Of a stretch of DNA of 7,676 bases, positions 1 through 6,597 are shown piece after piece. The notes beneath the pieces are model-generated. The model ran no database searches. It worked only from the letters and a program-made list of their open reading frames with translations, and was not told the DNA's origin. How positions within the stretch are numbered: position 1 is the stretch's first letter; the number at the start of each line of letters is the position of its first letter. The translations under genes and the position numbers were made by a program. Source of the DNA: Planctomycetota bacterium (GTDB lineage Bacteria > Planctomycetota > UBA11346). The stretch is taken from assembly GCA_013821615.1 (NCBI GenBank), contig JACDGQ010000137.1, positions 1 through 7,676 on the forward strand, read 5' to 3'.

Positions 1-518
1 CCGATGACCAGGTCGCGGCTGGCGACGTAGCGCGGGCGCATCGACCCGGCGACGAAGTCGCGCAGCAGGCGCGGCCACTCGTCCTCGGCGTAGCCGACCA
101 CCACCGCGTCGGCGTGCGGCTGGGCATCGTCCGGGATCAGCGTCGGGTGCGGCCCGCCCAGCACCACCGCGATGCCGCGCGCGCGCAGCGTCGCGGCCAT
201 CTCATAGGCGCGCGGCGCGGTGCCCGTGATCACCGTGATCCCGACCAGGTCGGCTTCCAGGGTGTCGACCGGGATGTCCTGGATGCCCTCGTCGAGGCAG
301 GCGACGGTGTGCGGCAGGTCCGCGGGGATGAGCGCCGCCAGGGTGGTCAGCGTCAGGGGCATGTAGCGCAGACCCTTGCCGAAGATGCCGCCGCGATGGC
401 GGTAGAGCGGGCCCTTGGGGCTGATCAGGACGATGCGCAGCGGTGAATCCGCGCCGGCGCCGCCGCGTGCCGGTCGCGTACGCGGGCCAACCGCGGGATC
501 GCTGGGGGGAAAGGCCAT
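1..518 (-). CDS. B12-binding domain protein, probable radical SAM enzyme (N-terminal part, cut by window edge)
   Basis: The frame is open from an ATG at 518 to the left edge, giving 172 residues with no stop. After a variable Pro/Gly/Arg-rich stretch (residues 1-26) comes a Rossmann-like cobalamin-binding domain: first strand LRIVLISPKGP (27-37), RYMPLTLTTLAALIP (51-65), LDEGIQDIP (75-83), DLVGITVITGTAPRAYEMA (90-108), and GGPHPTLIPDD (121-131) followed by ADAVVVGYAEDEWPRLL (136-152). The GGPHPT...GYAED pattern is characteristic of the B12-binding domain at the front of class B radical SAM enzymes (the type seen in BchE and HpnP). The cobalamin-binding DxHxxG motif is absent at the expected place, as in many of these enzymes. 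The CxxxCxxC iron-sulfur motif would lie beyond the window, so the radical SAM half is inferred. The start is supported by AAAGGA about 5 bases upstream. Substrate unknown; methyl transfer or ring chemistry on a lipid, tetrapyrrole or natural product is typical of the family. Confidence 0.85.
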   Translation of the reverse strand, partial: MAFPPSDPAVGPRTRPARGGAGADSPLRIVLISPKGPLYRHRGGIFGKGLRYMPLTLTTLAALIPADLPHTVACLDEGIQDIPVDTLEADLVGITVITGTAPRAYEMAATLRARGIAVVLGGPHPTLIPDDAQPHADAVVVGYAEDEWPRLLRDFVAGSMRPRYVASRDLVI

Positions 519-560
519 CGGGATCCTTTCGCGCGCACCCTAGGGGCAGCGCATTCCGAT

Positions 561-592
561 GAATGTTATCATTTGAATATTTATATCAAGGG
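561..592 (-). promoter_or_regulatory. AT-rich stretch, possible promoter for the B12-binding protein gene
   Basis: This is a sharply AT-rich island in otherwise very GC-rich DNA, just upstream of the gene starting at 518. On the minus strand it reads TTGATATAAATATTC and then AAATGATAACATTC. TTGATA resembles a -35 box and TATAAA or GATAAC resemble -10 boxes, but no pair has ideal 16-18 bp spacing. It overlaps the stop codon of the upstream gene (TGA at 588-586), so the left gene may have its own promoter as well as read-through. Base composition is seen directly; promoter function is inferred. Confidence 0.35.
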
Positions 593-1140
593 ACGGCTGG
601 GGTGGCCGCATGCGTGACCTCGACCTCCGCGATCGCGCAGACGAAGATGCCCAGGTTGGAAAGGCTGCAGGTGGCTCCCCCGTGGAATTCGATCTCGCCG
701 TACTCCCCAGCCACGCGGATCTGGTCGCCCACCCGTACCTGCGCGATGCGCTCCTGGTTGACGACGTGGAGGATCGAGAAGGGGACGAGCCGGTTCCTGA
801 CGCTCACCAGGTACACGCCCCGATCATGGAAGACCTCATAACTGCCGACCTGATGCGCGGCCCCCTCGGGATCGCTGACCACGAGGATGGTGCGGCAGTG
901 CGCGGAATCCGCGTCGCCCTCAGCGTAGACGCGCACCACCAGGCCCTGTGTGGAGAACCGGCCATAGGCCTGGAACTCGTAACCGGCCATGGTGCTCGTG
1001 ATGATCTTCCCATACTCGTGGAACGCGGTGCTGGTCACGGCGCAGTGGCCGCCACGGGCGCCCACCAGCCAACCAGCGCCGAACACCCCGCACGCCCCCG
1101 CGGCGAGGAGCGCGAGCCGCCATGATCCCGCCCTGCTCAT
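586..1140 (-). CDS. Exported or membrane-anchored hypothetical protein, possible OB-like C-terminal fold
   Basis: This 184-residue protein has one N-terminal hydrophobic segment (about 9-28, after MSRAGSWR), which could be an uncleaved anchor or a signal peptide. There is a Cys at 17, but the preceding AGA is a poor lipobox. The rest is a beta-rich extracytoplasmic domain with few Lys, containing cysteines at 33, 82, 158 and 168 that could form disulfides. The segment VRVGDQIRVAGEYGEIEF (135-152), followed by a last strand IAEVEV (170-175), resembles the closing strands of an OB-like barrel as in some small periplasmic DUF proteins; this is a weak inference. The frame stays open upstream to 1692, but the ATG at 1140 is preferred because GAGG lies 7 bases before it and the hydrophobic segment follows directly. 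The upstream extension is low-complexity Arg/Pro/Gly text. It lies 67 bp upstream of the B12-binding protein gene on the same strand. I do not recognise the family. Confidence 0.75.
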   Translation of the reverse strand: MSRAGSWRLALLAAGACGVFGAGWLVGARGGHCAVTSTAFHEYGKIITSTMAGYEFQAYGRFSTQGLVVRVYAEGDADSAHCRTILVVSDPEGAAHQVGSYEVFHDRGVYLVSVRNRLVPFSILHVVNQERIAQVRVGDQIRVAGEYGEIEFHGGATCSLSNLGIFVCAIAEVEVTHAATPAVP

Positions 1141-1430
1141 GTCACGACCTCGCCGAAGACGATGGCGATGCTGAGGGACGGAACGAGACTGGGATGCATG
1201 GTGGACCCAGGGTGCGTCGGAAGAGCGGGCTGAGGATGCGCTTGGAGGGACTGGGAACAGGCCACGGAAGCCGATGCGCGACAGACGGCCCCCGCAATCG
1301 CCCAAGCATTGCTGCGCATGCCGATACGCAAGCACCCGCCCTGGCGGCGGTCCGACGCTGCCGGTACCGCTGGGCCGCAGCTGCATGGCAGGCGGTCGGT
1401 GATGTCGACTTGAAGCATCCCCGGGCACGC

Positions 1431-1460
1431 GCAGCATGCGTGTGAGGTCGCGCATGCTGC
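1431..1460. repeat. Perfect 10-bp inverted repeat with 10-bp spacer (possible operator or leader hairpin)
   Basis: The left arm GCAGCATGCG (1431-1440) and right arm CGCATGCTGC (1451-1460) are exact reverse complements separated by TGTGAGGTCG. No T-run follows, so a terminator is unlikely. It sits about 180 bp upstream of the large secreted-protein gene and could be a dimeric repressor site or an RNA hairpin. The spacer contains GAGG, spaced like a ribosome binding site for the ATG at 1454, which itself lies in the right arm. A hairpin here would therefore affect any translation from that ATG. Confidence 0.5.
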
Positions 1461-1585
1461 TGCTGATTCTCCACACCCGCCACCCCGCGCGCTCCATCCG
1501 GAACGCCATCCCCGACATCGTCGGCACGAGCCCGCGCAGGGCACCAGCCGATGGACCGCTGGCGCCGCACCGGCGGGTTCGATGA
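1454..1585 (+). CDS. Possible 43-residue leader ORF upstream of the large secreted protein
   Basis: The ATG at 1454 is preceded by GAGG at 6 bases and opens a 43-codon frame beginning MLLLILHTRHPARSIRNAI, ending with TGA at 1583-1585. That stop overlaps an in-frame ATG (1582) of the large downstream gene as ATGA, an arrangement seen in translational coupling. Against it: no family resemblance, an Arg/Pro-rich tail, and the preferred start of the downstream gene is 1642, not 1582. It may well be a chance frame; it is listed because its ribosome binding site lies in the loop of the inverted repeat at 1431-1460. Confidence 0.2.
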   Translation: MLLLILHTRHPARSIRNAIPDIVGTSPRRAPADGPLAPHRRVR

Positions 1586-1641
1586 CCTCGCGGGACCGCT
1601 TCCGGCACGCCGTGGGCGCAGACGAACTCCATGGAGCATCC

Positions 1642-4600
1642 ATGCGCCTCGCCACCACCCTGCTCTGGGCGCTGACCGCCGCCACCATTCACGCCGCCGA
1701 TGCCCCACCCGCGACCGCGCCGAGCGGCGTCCCCATCAGCTACGCCCTGCCCGCTGACGGTTCGCCCTCAGGGACCTGGCGCGTGACCCTGGCGATCGTC
1801 GACGCGAAGAACCCCGACTGGATCATCAGCCAGTTCGCCGCGGGCGTCCCGCGCACGGTCACCGCCGAGAACCACGGCCGCTTCAGTGAGACCTGGAACG
1901 GGCTCGACGATAATTTCATGCCGGTCCCGCCCGGGACCTACGCGGTCAAGGGCATCTGCATGCCGGCGGAGCGCTGGCCGGTCGACGGCGAGTTCCATTC
2001 CGTGGTGCCGCGCTTCATCGGCGGAGTCTCGGCCTGGCTGCCGTCGCCCGCGGACGCCGGCCGGCAAGGCGAGCCGTTCCACGGCGATCCGGTGAATGCG
2101 CCGATCGGCGACGTCGCGGTGAGCCCCGAAGGCGTCGCGGTGTTCTACTACAGCTACCTCGAGAACGGTCTCAGCAATCCGCTCATCGACCTGCGCAAGC
2201 CGCTCGGTATGGGCCAATTCATGCGCTCCTTCCCGTCCGGCGGCGCCGGCGGCGGCGGTAGCACCTGCACCGACGGCGAGACGGTGTGGAGCTACTCGAC
2301 CGATGGCGGCTGCCACGTCTACCGCGCCGACGGCAAGGGCTTCGGCTCCAGCCCGCGGGCGATGCGCAAGAACGGCTACGCACCCGTGGGCCAGGTCACC
2401 GCGATGGCGGCATGGCGCACCGCCGGCCGTACCAGCGTATTCATCGCCGAGCGCGGCCGGCTGGAGCGGAAGAGCGAGTACGGCTGGGTGGAATCGTCCA
2501 CGCCGGTCGACCTCGTCACCGTCCACGCCGGCGATGACGGTGCGCTGCTCGCGACCTTGCCGCTGACGCGACCGCGCGGCCTGGCCGCGCGCGGAGGACA
2601 CCTCTACGGCTTGCACGGGACCGACGCCGGCTGGGCCGTCAGCGCCGTGCCGCTGGCGGACGGCAGACCCGCCGGCGGCTGGAAGCGCGTCCTCGATCTG
2701 CCCGCTGCCATGGACCCGGGCGGGCTGACGGTGGACGGCAGCGGCCGCATCTACGTCAGCGAGCCCGCCGCGAACCGCGTGTACCAGTACGCCGCCGACG
2801 GCCGGCGCCTGCGCAGCTTCGGCCGCGGCGACCGCCAAACGCCGGGGACCTACGACCGCGAGATCCTGATGTCCCCGGAGAAGCTCGCCTCGTGGACGGA
2901 TGCGCAGGGCCACGACCGCCTGCTGGTGGTCGAGAAGGCCGGTCCGTGCCGCACCAGCGAATGGAGCGCCGAGGGCGCGCTGCTGCGCGAATTCCCTAGT
3001 CTGCAGACCCGCGCCAACGACGGCTGGGCGGTCGACCCCGCCGATCCGCGCCACGCCTACATCGCCGGCGAACAGGGCTGGCTGACGCGCTTCGCCATCG
3101 ACTACGCCAGCGGCCGCTTCACCGTCGACGCGGTGTGGCCAGACGTCGGCACCGATCCCTTCCTGCCGGGCTTCGACCACGTACGCATGGTGAGGCGCGG
3201 CGACCGGCCGTATCTGGTGTGCTCGCCACGCGGTCAATACGCTATCTACCGCCTCGACGGCGAGCGCTGGAAGCTCGCGGCCGGCATCGTCGGCGTGCGC
3301 AAGGGCGCGGGCCCGACGCAGCACTTCGCCTGGCGCGACAGCGACGGCGACGGCAGGGTCGAAGAGAGCGAGTTCCGGCCTACGCCGATGACCCTGCCCG
3401 GCGCAATCCTGCGCTACCACGGCGAACAGGTCGGCGCAGACCTCGCCCTGCTCGCCATCAATCAGGGCGGTCGCGACGTCTGGCGGCTGCCGGTGACCAG
3501 CTGCGATGCGCGCGGCATCCCCGAGTTCGGCGCGTGGGAGCGCATCCTCACCGATCCAGTCTTCACCGCGCGCGCCGCCGGCACCGCCACCGCCCTGACC
3601 GGCGGCAACGAGACCGCCGACAGCTACAGCAGCGACTGGGCGCAGTGCGACGGCACTCCGGAGCAGGGCTTCTGGGTCAGCGCCCGCGGTGGCCGCAATT
3701 TCAGCGCCAACTTCGCCGCGCAGGAGAAAGTCTCGGCCTACGTGCCCGACGGCAAGGGCGGCATGCGCCTGCGCTGGCGCGTCGGGCGCGCCGCGATCAA
3801 CGGCCCGCCGCAACCCGGCGAGACGGTCGGCGCGATGCACATCCGCGCGCCGCTGAACGGCCTGCTGCCGGTCGTCGACCAGACGCGCTGCGGCGTGGTG
3901 CTCTATGATCAGGACGGACTCTACGTCGACACGCTGTTCCCCCCCGGCGGCAGCCGCCTGGGGATCTACGACCTGCCGGGCGAGTTCTTCTCGGGCATGG
4001 TCTATGGCGACCCCCAGGACGGCGGCATCTTCGTCGGCGTCGGCAAGGACACGCCGCTGGTGTTCCGCTGCCTGGGCTGGTCGCTGCACGACAATCCGGT
4101 GCGCCGGCTCGCCGACCTGCAGGCGCAGGTCGAGATCGGCCTCGCGCAGATCGTCAGCCCGCCCGAGGTCGCGCTGGCCCTGCGCGGTGGCGCCGGCAAC
4201 GCCCGGCTCGCGCGCTTCGCGCCCGCCTTCGGCGGCGTCCAGCACGACGGCTCCCTGGCCGGCTGGGAGCAGTGCGATCCGCTGACCTTCCAGGCCGACC
4301 GCGAGCGCACCGTCGAGGTGCGCTGCCTGTGGGATCCCGGCCATCTGCACCTGCGCATCCACGCACGTACCGGCGCGGACTTCACGCCGCGCGCGCTGCG
4401 GCCGCTCGAGCGCGTCTTCGCCCACGACCGCACCAGCGACGCGGTGAGTTTCTATCTGCAGGGCGAGCCCGCGGCCAGGCCGGGCGGCGAAGCCGGCGGG
4501 CGCGTGGGCGACGTGCGCATCGTGCTCGGCCTGTTCGACGACGGCGGCACGGTGCGCCCCGCGGCGATCGGCTTCCATCCCGCCTGGTCACGGTCCGGCG

Positions 4601-5520
4601 CCAGCCCGCAAGCCTACCGCACGCCGGTGGGGCAGACGCAATTCGCCCACGTCGGCGAGCTGGTCGGCGCCGTCCTCGGCGGTCGGCGCGATGCCGACGG
4701 CAAGGGCTACGTGGTGAGCGTCAGTATCCCGCGCGAGGCCATTCCCGGCCTGCCGGTGCTGTCGCCAGCCTTGCGCACCGCCGTCGATTTCGAGGCGACC
4801 TTCGGTGGCCACGCCAAGGTGTGGTGGGCGGACACCGACGGCTCCGCGAGCCGCGAGACCTTCGACGAGCCTACCGAGGCGCGGCTGTACCCCGGCGCCT
4901 GGGCGCCGGCGGAATTCTCCGCCCCGACCGCGGGCGGCCTGGTGCTGCGCCACTGGCTGGTGTGCGGGCCCTTCGGCGGTCCGGGTGCGGAGCGCTTCGC
5001 CGCTGATCCGCCCGGCGAGATGAAGGACGCGGTGCGCGCCTTCTTCGACCAGGCCATCTACCCGCCGGACAGCGGCCCCTTCGACGCCCAGGCGGTCTTC
5101 TCGGGCGCGCCGATCACCGGCTGGTGGAAGGCCGAGCGCGAGGTGCGCTGGCAGCCCACCGAGGTCGAGGCCCTCGATTCCCGCCTGCTGCTCGGCAAGG
5201 GTGGTGCCCAGGTGTGGTACGCCAGTTCGTGGGTCCACGCCGAGGTCGCCACGCCGCTGACGGTGATCGTGCACAGCATGCCGCAGGCGCGCGTCAGGCT
5301 GACGCTCGATGATGCCGTGCTGTTCGACGGCATGGCCAAGAAGGAGACCGCCGAGTCCTGGCTGTCCGCCGCCGTGCCGACGACCCTGACCCCCGGCTGG
5401 CACCGCGTGCAGCTGCGCAGCTACGACTGGGGCTACGGCTCGACGCGCATGGGCGTGGCGCTCGCCGCGCCGCTGGAGCGACTGTGGGGCCTGGGCTGCA
5501 GCGGGCGGCCTCCGCAGTGA
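1642..5520 (+). CDS. Large secreted multidomain protein: FlgD-like, beta-propeller(s), EF-hand-like loop, CBM9/DOMON-like
   Basis: This 1292-residue protein starts with a signal peptide (MRLATTLLWALTAATIHA, cut near 18/19). Residues 32-104 resemble a FlgD-type Ig-like domain, ending in TWNGLDDNFMPVPPGTYAVKG (84-104). About 150-820 is a run of roughly a dozen propeller-like segments, the clearest being an NHL-like repeat at 358-395 (GLTVDGSGRIYVSEPAANRV), so one or two beta-propellers are likely. DSDGDGRVEESE at 566-577 fits a calcium-binding EF-hand loop (D, D, D, G, E at the expected places). About 865-1085 resembles a CBM9/DOMON-like carbohydrate-binding domain. The tail (1100-1275) opens with LRHWLVCGPFG and may be a jelly-roll (PA14-like) domain. 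No catalytic site was recognised. The frame is open from 1582, but 1642 is chosen because GGAG lies 5 bases before it and the signal peptide follows directly. It is probably surface or periplasmic, binding or organising polysaccharide; this role is inferred. Confidence 0.88.
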   Translation: MRLATTLLWALTAATIHAADAPPATAPSGVPISYALPADGSPSGTWRVTLAIVDAKNPDWIISQFAAGVPRTVTAENHGRFSETWNGLDDNFMPVPPGTYAVKGICMPAERWPVDGEFHSVVPRFIGGVSAWLPSPADAGRQGEPFHGDPVNAPIGDVAVSPEGVAVFYYSYLENGLSNPLIDLRKPLGMGQFMRSFPSGGAGGGGSTCTDGETVWSYSTDGGCHVYRADGKGFGSSPRAMRKNGYAPVGQVTAMAAWRTAGRTSVFIAERGRLERKSEYGWVESSTPVDLVTVHAGDDGALLATLPLTRPRGLAARGGHLYGLHGTDAGWAVSAVPLADGRPAGGWKRVLDLPAAMDPGGLTVDGSGRIYVSEPAANRVYQYAADGRRLRSFGRGDRQTPGTYDREILMSPEKLASWTDAQGHDRLLVVEKAGPCRTSEWSAEGALLREFPSLQTRANDGWAVDPADPRHAYIAGEQGWLTRFAIDYASGRFTVDAVWPDVGTDPFLPGFDHVRMVRRGDRPYLVCSPRGQYAIYRLDGERWKLAAGIVGVRKGAGPTQHFAWRDSDGDGRVEESEFRPTPMTLPGAILRYHGEQVGADLALLAINQGGRDVWRLPVTSCDARGIPEFGAWERILTDPVFTARAAGTATALTGGNETADSYSSDWAQCDGTPEQGFWVSARGGRNFSANFAAQEKVSAYVPDGKGGMRLRWRVGRAAINGPPQPGETVGAMHIRAPLNGLLPVVDQTRCGVVLYDQDGLYVDTLFPPGGSRLGIYDLPGEFFSGMVYGDPQDGGIFVGVGKDTPLVFRCLGWSLHDNPVRRLADLQAQVEIGLAQIVSPPEVALALRGGAGNARLARFAPAFGGVQHDGSLAGWEQCDPLTFQADRERTVEVRCLWDPGHLHLRIHARTGADFTPRALRPLERVFAHDRTSDAVSFYLQGEPAARPGGEAGGRVGDVRIVLGLFDDGGTVRPAAIGFHPAWSRSGASPQAYRTPVGQTQFAHVGELVGAVLGGRRDADGKGYVVSVSIPREAIPGLPVLSPALRTAVDFEATFGGHAKVWWADTDGSASRETFDEPTEARLYPGAWAPAEFSAPTAGGLVLRHWLVCGPFGGPGAERFAADPPGEMKDAVRAFFDQAIYPPDSGPFDAQAVFSGAPITGWWKAEREVRWQPTEVEALDSRLLLGKGGAQVWYASSWVHAEVATPLTVIVHSMPQARVRLTLDDAVLFDGMAKKETAESWLSAAVPTTLTPGWHRVQLRSYDWGYGSTRMGVALAAPLERLWGLGCSGRPPQ

Positions 5521-5530
5521 GGGGTGACGC

Positions 5531-5632
5531 GCCAAGCCGTCAGCCACCCACGTGAACACCAACAGGAACACCTCCCCGGGTCGTCTCAGAAGACGGCCCG
5601 GGGAGGTGTTCCGGCATGACGGCGCTTGGCGT
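5531..5632. terminator. Nested strong hairpin between convergent genes, probable two-way terminator
   Basis: The core is a perfect 16-bp inverted repeat (5565-5580 with 5597-5612, arm GGAACACCTCCCCGGG). It continues through one T-G mismatch (5581/5596) into CGTCT/AGACG (5582-5586 with 5591-5595), closing on the four-base loop CAGA. Outside it, GCCAAGCCGTCA (5531-5542) pairs with TGACGGCGCTTGGC (5617-5630) with a two-base bulge. The structure lies between the stops of the gene ending at 5520 and the convergent gene ending at 5697. There is no true T-tract on the plus side; on the minus side the sequence after the stem reads TGTTGGTGTT, moderately T-rich. A smaller hairpin (GGTCAG 5665-5670, CTGACC 5678-5683) lies just downstream of the minus-strand gene. 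Function as terminator is inferred from position and stem strength. Confidence 0.7.
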
Positions 5633-5696
5633 GCACCCGGCTTCCGCCGGTTCCGCACCAAGCCGGTCAGGTGATCGCTGACCCTGGCGTCAATCG

Positions 5697-6239
5697 TCAA
5701 TCGCGCTTGCGCGTGTAGGTCATCTCCATCGACTTCCACTCCTTGCCGTCCTTGGCATTGAACATCACCACGGTGAAGCGGTCATCGGACTGCTGCGAAT
5801 GCACGTTGCGCAGCTGCATGCCTGGTCCCTGTGAGGGGCAGTTCATGACGCCGGTGAAGGTGGTCTCGCGGCCATCAGCGGTGGGGGCTGCAGTGGTGGT
5901 GGTGATGCCCGTGCCGACGCTGTCGTACCACACACGCACGAACTGCTTGGAGACGCGGTCGAAGCCGGAAGTACCGACGCCCTCGAAGCGCTGGCCGTTG
6001 AACTGGCTGGTGAACACCTCGCGGAAAAACCGACCGTCGAAGAGCGACGAGATCACCGCGGTGCCCTGCGCCCGGCTCGGCTCCTCGCCTTCCTTCATCC
6101 ACATGGAATAGGCGACGTCCCACGTGCCGACGTTGCGCGCCAGCTGGGCGTGTTCGGGACCTGGTTTCATCAGTTCCGTGGCCGCTTGCGCGCCCGGAGT
6201 CTGCTGGGGATTCTGCTTGGTCTTGGCGGTGGAGCTCAT
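5697..6239 (-). CDS. DUF1579 family protein
   Basis: This 180-residue protein matches the DUF1579 pattern along its length. After a Gln/Thr/Ala-rich start (1-25) come PGPEHAQLARNVGTWDVAYSMW (27-47), GTAVISSLFDGRFFREVF (59-76), GQRFEGVGTSGFDRVSKQFVRVWYDSVGTGI (82-112), ADGRETTFTGVMNCP (121-135), and a closing KDGKEWKSMEMTYTRKR (163-179). The family folds as a small beta-barrel of lipocalin type; its biochemical function is unknown. No signal peptide is visible, so it is probably cytoplasmic, although many relatives are exported. The start is firm: GAGGAGG lies 5 bases before the ATG. It is convergent with the large secreted-protein gene, with the strong hairpin between them, and about 360 bp separate it from the next gene upstream on the same strand, so it is probably transcribed alone. 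Confidence 0.92.
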   Translation of the reverse strand: MSSTAKTKQNPQQTPGAQAATELMKPGPEHAQLARNVGTWDVAYSMWMKEGEEPSRAQGTAVISSLFDGRFFREVFTSQFNGQRFEGVGTSGFDRVSKQFVRVWYDSVGTGITTTTAAPTADGRETTFTGVMNCPSQGPGMQLRNVHSQQSDDRFTVVMFNAKDGKEWKSMEMTYTRKRD

Positions 6240-6268
6240 GGCTGCCTCCTCGTTGGGTTGAATTACTG

Positions 6269-6286
6269 GCGTCTCATCAAAGACGC
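6269..6286 (-). promoter_or_regulatory. 6-bp inverted repeat in the leader of the DUF1579 gene
   Basis: GCGTCT (6269-6274) and AGACGC (6281-6286) are exact reverse complements around a six-base spacer, 30 bp upstream of the DUF1579 ATG and just before its ribosome binding site. It could be a repressor site or a small leader hairpin. The repeat is short enough to occur by chance. Confidence 0.3.
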
Positions 6287-6521
6287 AGCCTCAGCCATGC
6301 CATACGGCCCGCCAACCGCACAAACCGCAACCCCTGGCCACCACGCATGCTGCACCGCCACCGCCGGCGGTCCCCCATCCGATCGCGGCGACCATCACCC
6401 TGGATTCAGGCGTACTGCAATGGTCACAAGTGGAGAACCCACCTCACTGCGAGAAAATGCGTGGGGCTCGTCAGCACGCGGACCCTTCCGTTCTCCGTCG
6501 ACAATCCCCATCCCCGTGACT

Positions 6522-6570
6522 CGCGATTCGCCGTTTACCAACTGACCTTATCCGTGCCGCACGAATCGCG
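6522..6570. repeat. 9-bp inverted repeat downstream of the outer-membrane protein gene
   Basis: CGCGATTCG (6522-6530) and CGAATCGCG (6562-6570) are exact reverse complements with a 31-base spacer. It lies 28 bases beyond the stop of the minus-strand gene ending at 6598, where a transcript end would be expected. There is no T-run, and the long spacer makes a weak terminator, so function is uncertain. Confidence 0.35.
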
Positions 6571-6597
6571 CAGCGCGTAGTTCGCGACTCGCAGCGC

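Larger units (their letters stand above)
1141..1641. other. 501-bp divergent intergenic region, no convincing gene
   Basis: This region separates the minus-strand gene starting at 1140 from the plus-strand gene starting at 1642 and must carry both upstream control regions. All long open frames here translate to Arg/Pro/Ala/Cys-rich text without family resemblance, so I regard them as chance frames in GC-rich DNA. No tRNA-like fold or confident promoter pair was seen; TTGAAG at 1410-1415 is the only -35-like box and has no good partner. It does hold a perfect inverted repeat at 1431-1460 and a small open frame at 1454-1585, both listed separately. Confidence 0.6.
6240..6597. other. 358-bp noncoding region upstream of the DUF1579 gene
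   Basis: Both flanking genes are on the minus strand, so this holds the end of the barrel-protein transcript and the promoter of the DUF1579 gene. Its base composition is less GC-rich than the genes, and open frames across it have no family resemblance. Two inverted repeats (6269-6286 and 6522-6570) are listed separately. No confident -35/-10 pair or tRNA-like fold was found. Confidence 0.6.

Noticed and set aside
114..446. Plus-strand frame of 110 codons at the left end
   Set aside because: It is antisense to the B12-binding domain gene and its translation is Arg/Asp/Gln-rich with no recognisable motif.
1582..1641. Longer start (ATG at 1582) for the large secreted protein
   Set aside because: It would place 20 polar, charged residues ahead of the signal peptide and has a poorer ribosome binding site than the ATG at 1642.
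1141..1692. Upstream extension of the 586-1140 gene to an ATG at 1692
   Set aside because: The added 184 residues are Arg/Pro/Gly-rich without motifs, overlap the start of the divergent gene, and would bury the hydrophobic export segment in mid-protein. The ATG at 1140 has a proper ribosome binding site.
1768..4578. A 936-codon open frame on the minus strand inside the large secreted-protein gene
   Set aside because: It is antisense to a well-supported gene with a signal peptide and domain motifs. Its translation is Ala/Arg/Gly/Val-rich with no family motif, as expected for the mirrored frame of GC-rich coding DNA.
4588..5739. A 383-codon minus-strand open frame across the end of the large gene and the hairpin
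   Set aside because: Low-complexity Arg/Ala/Gly text, antisense to the large gene and running through the hairpin region; no start signal or domain.
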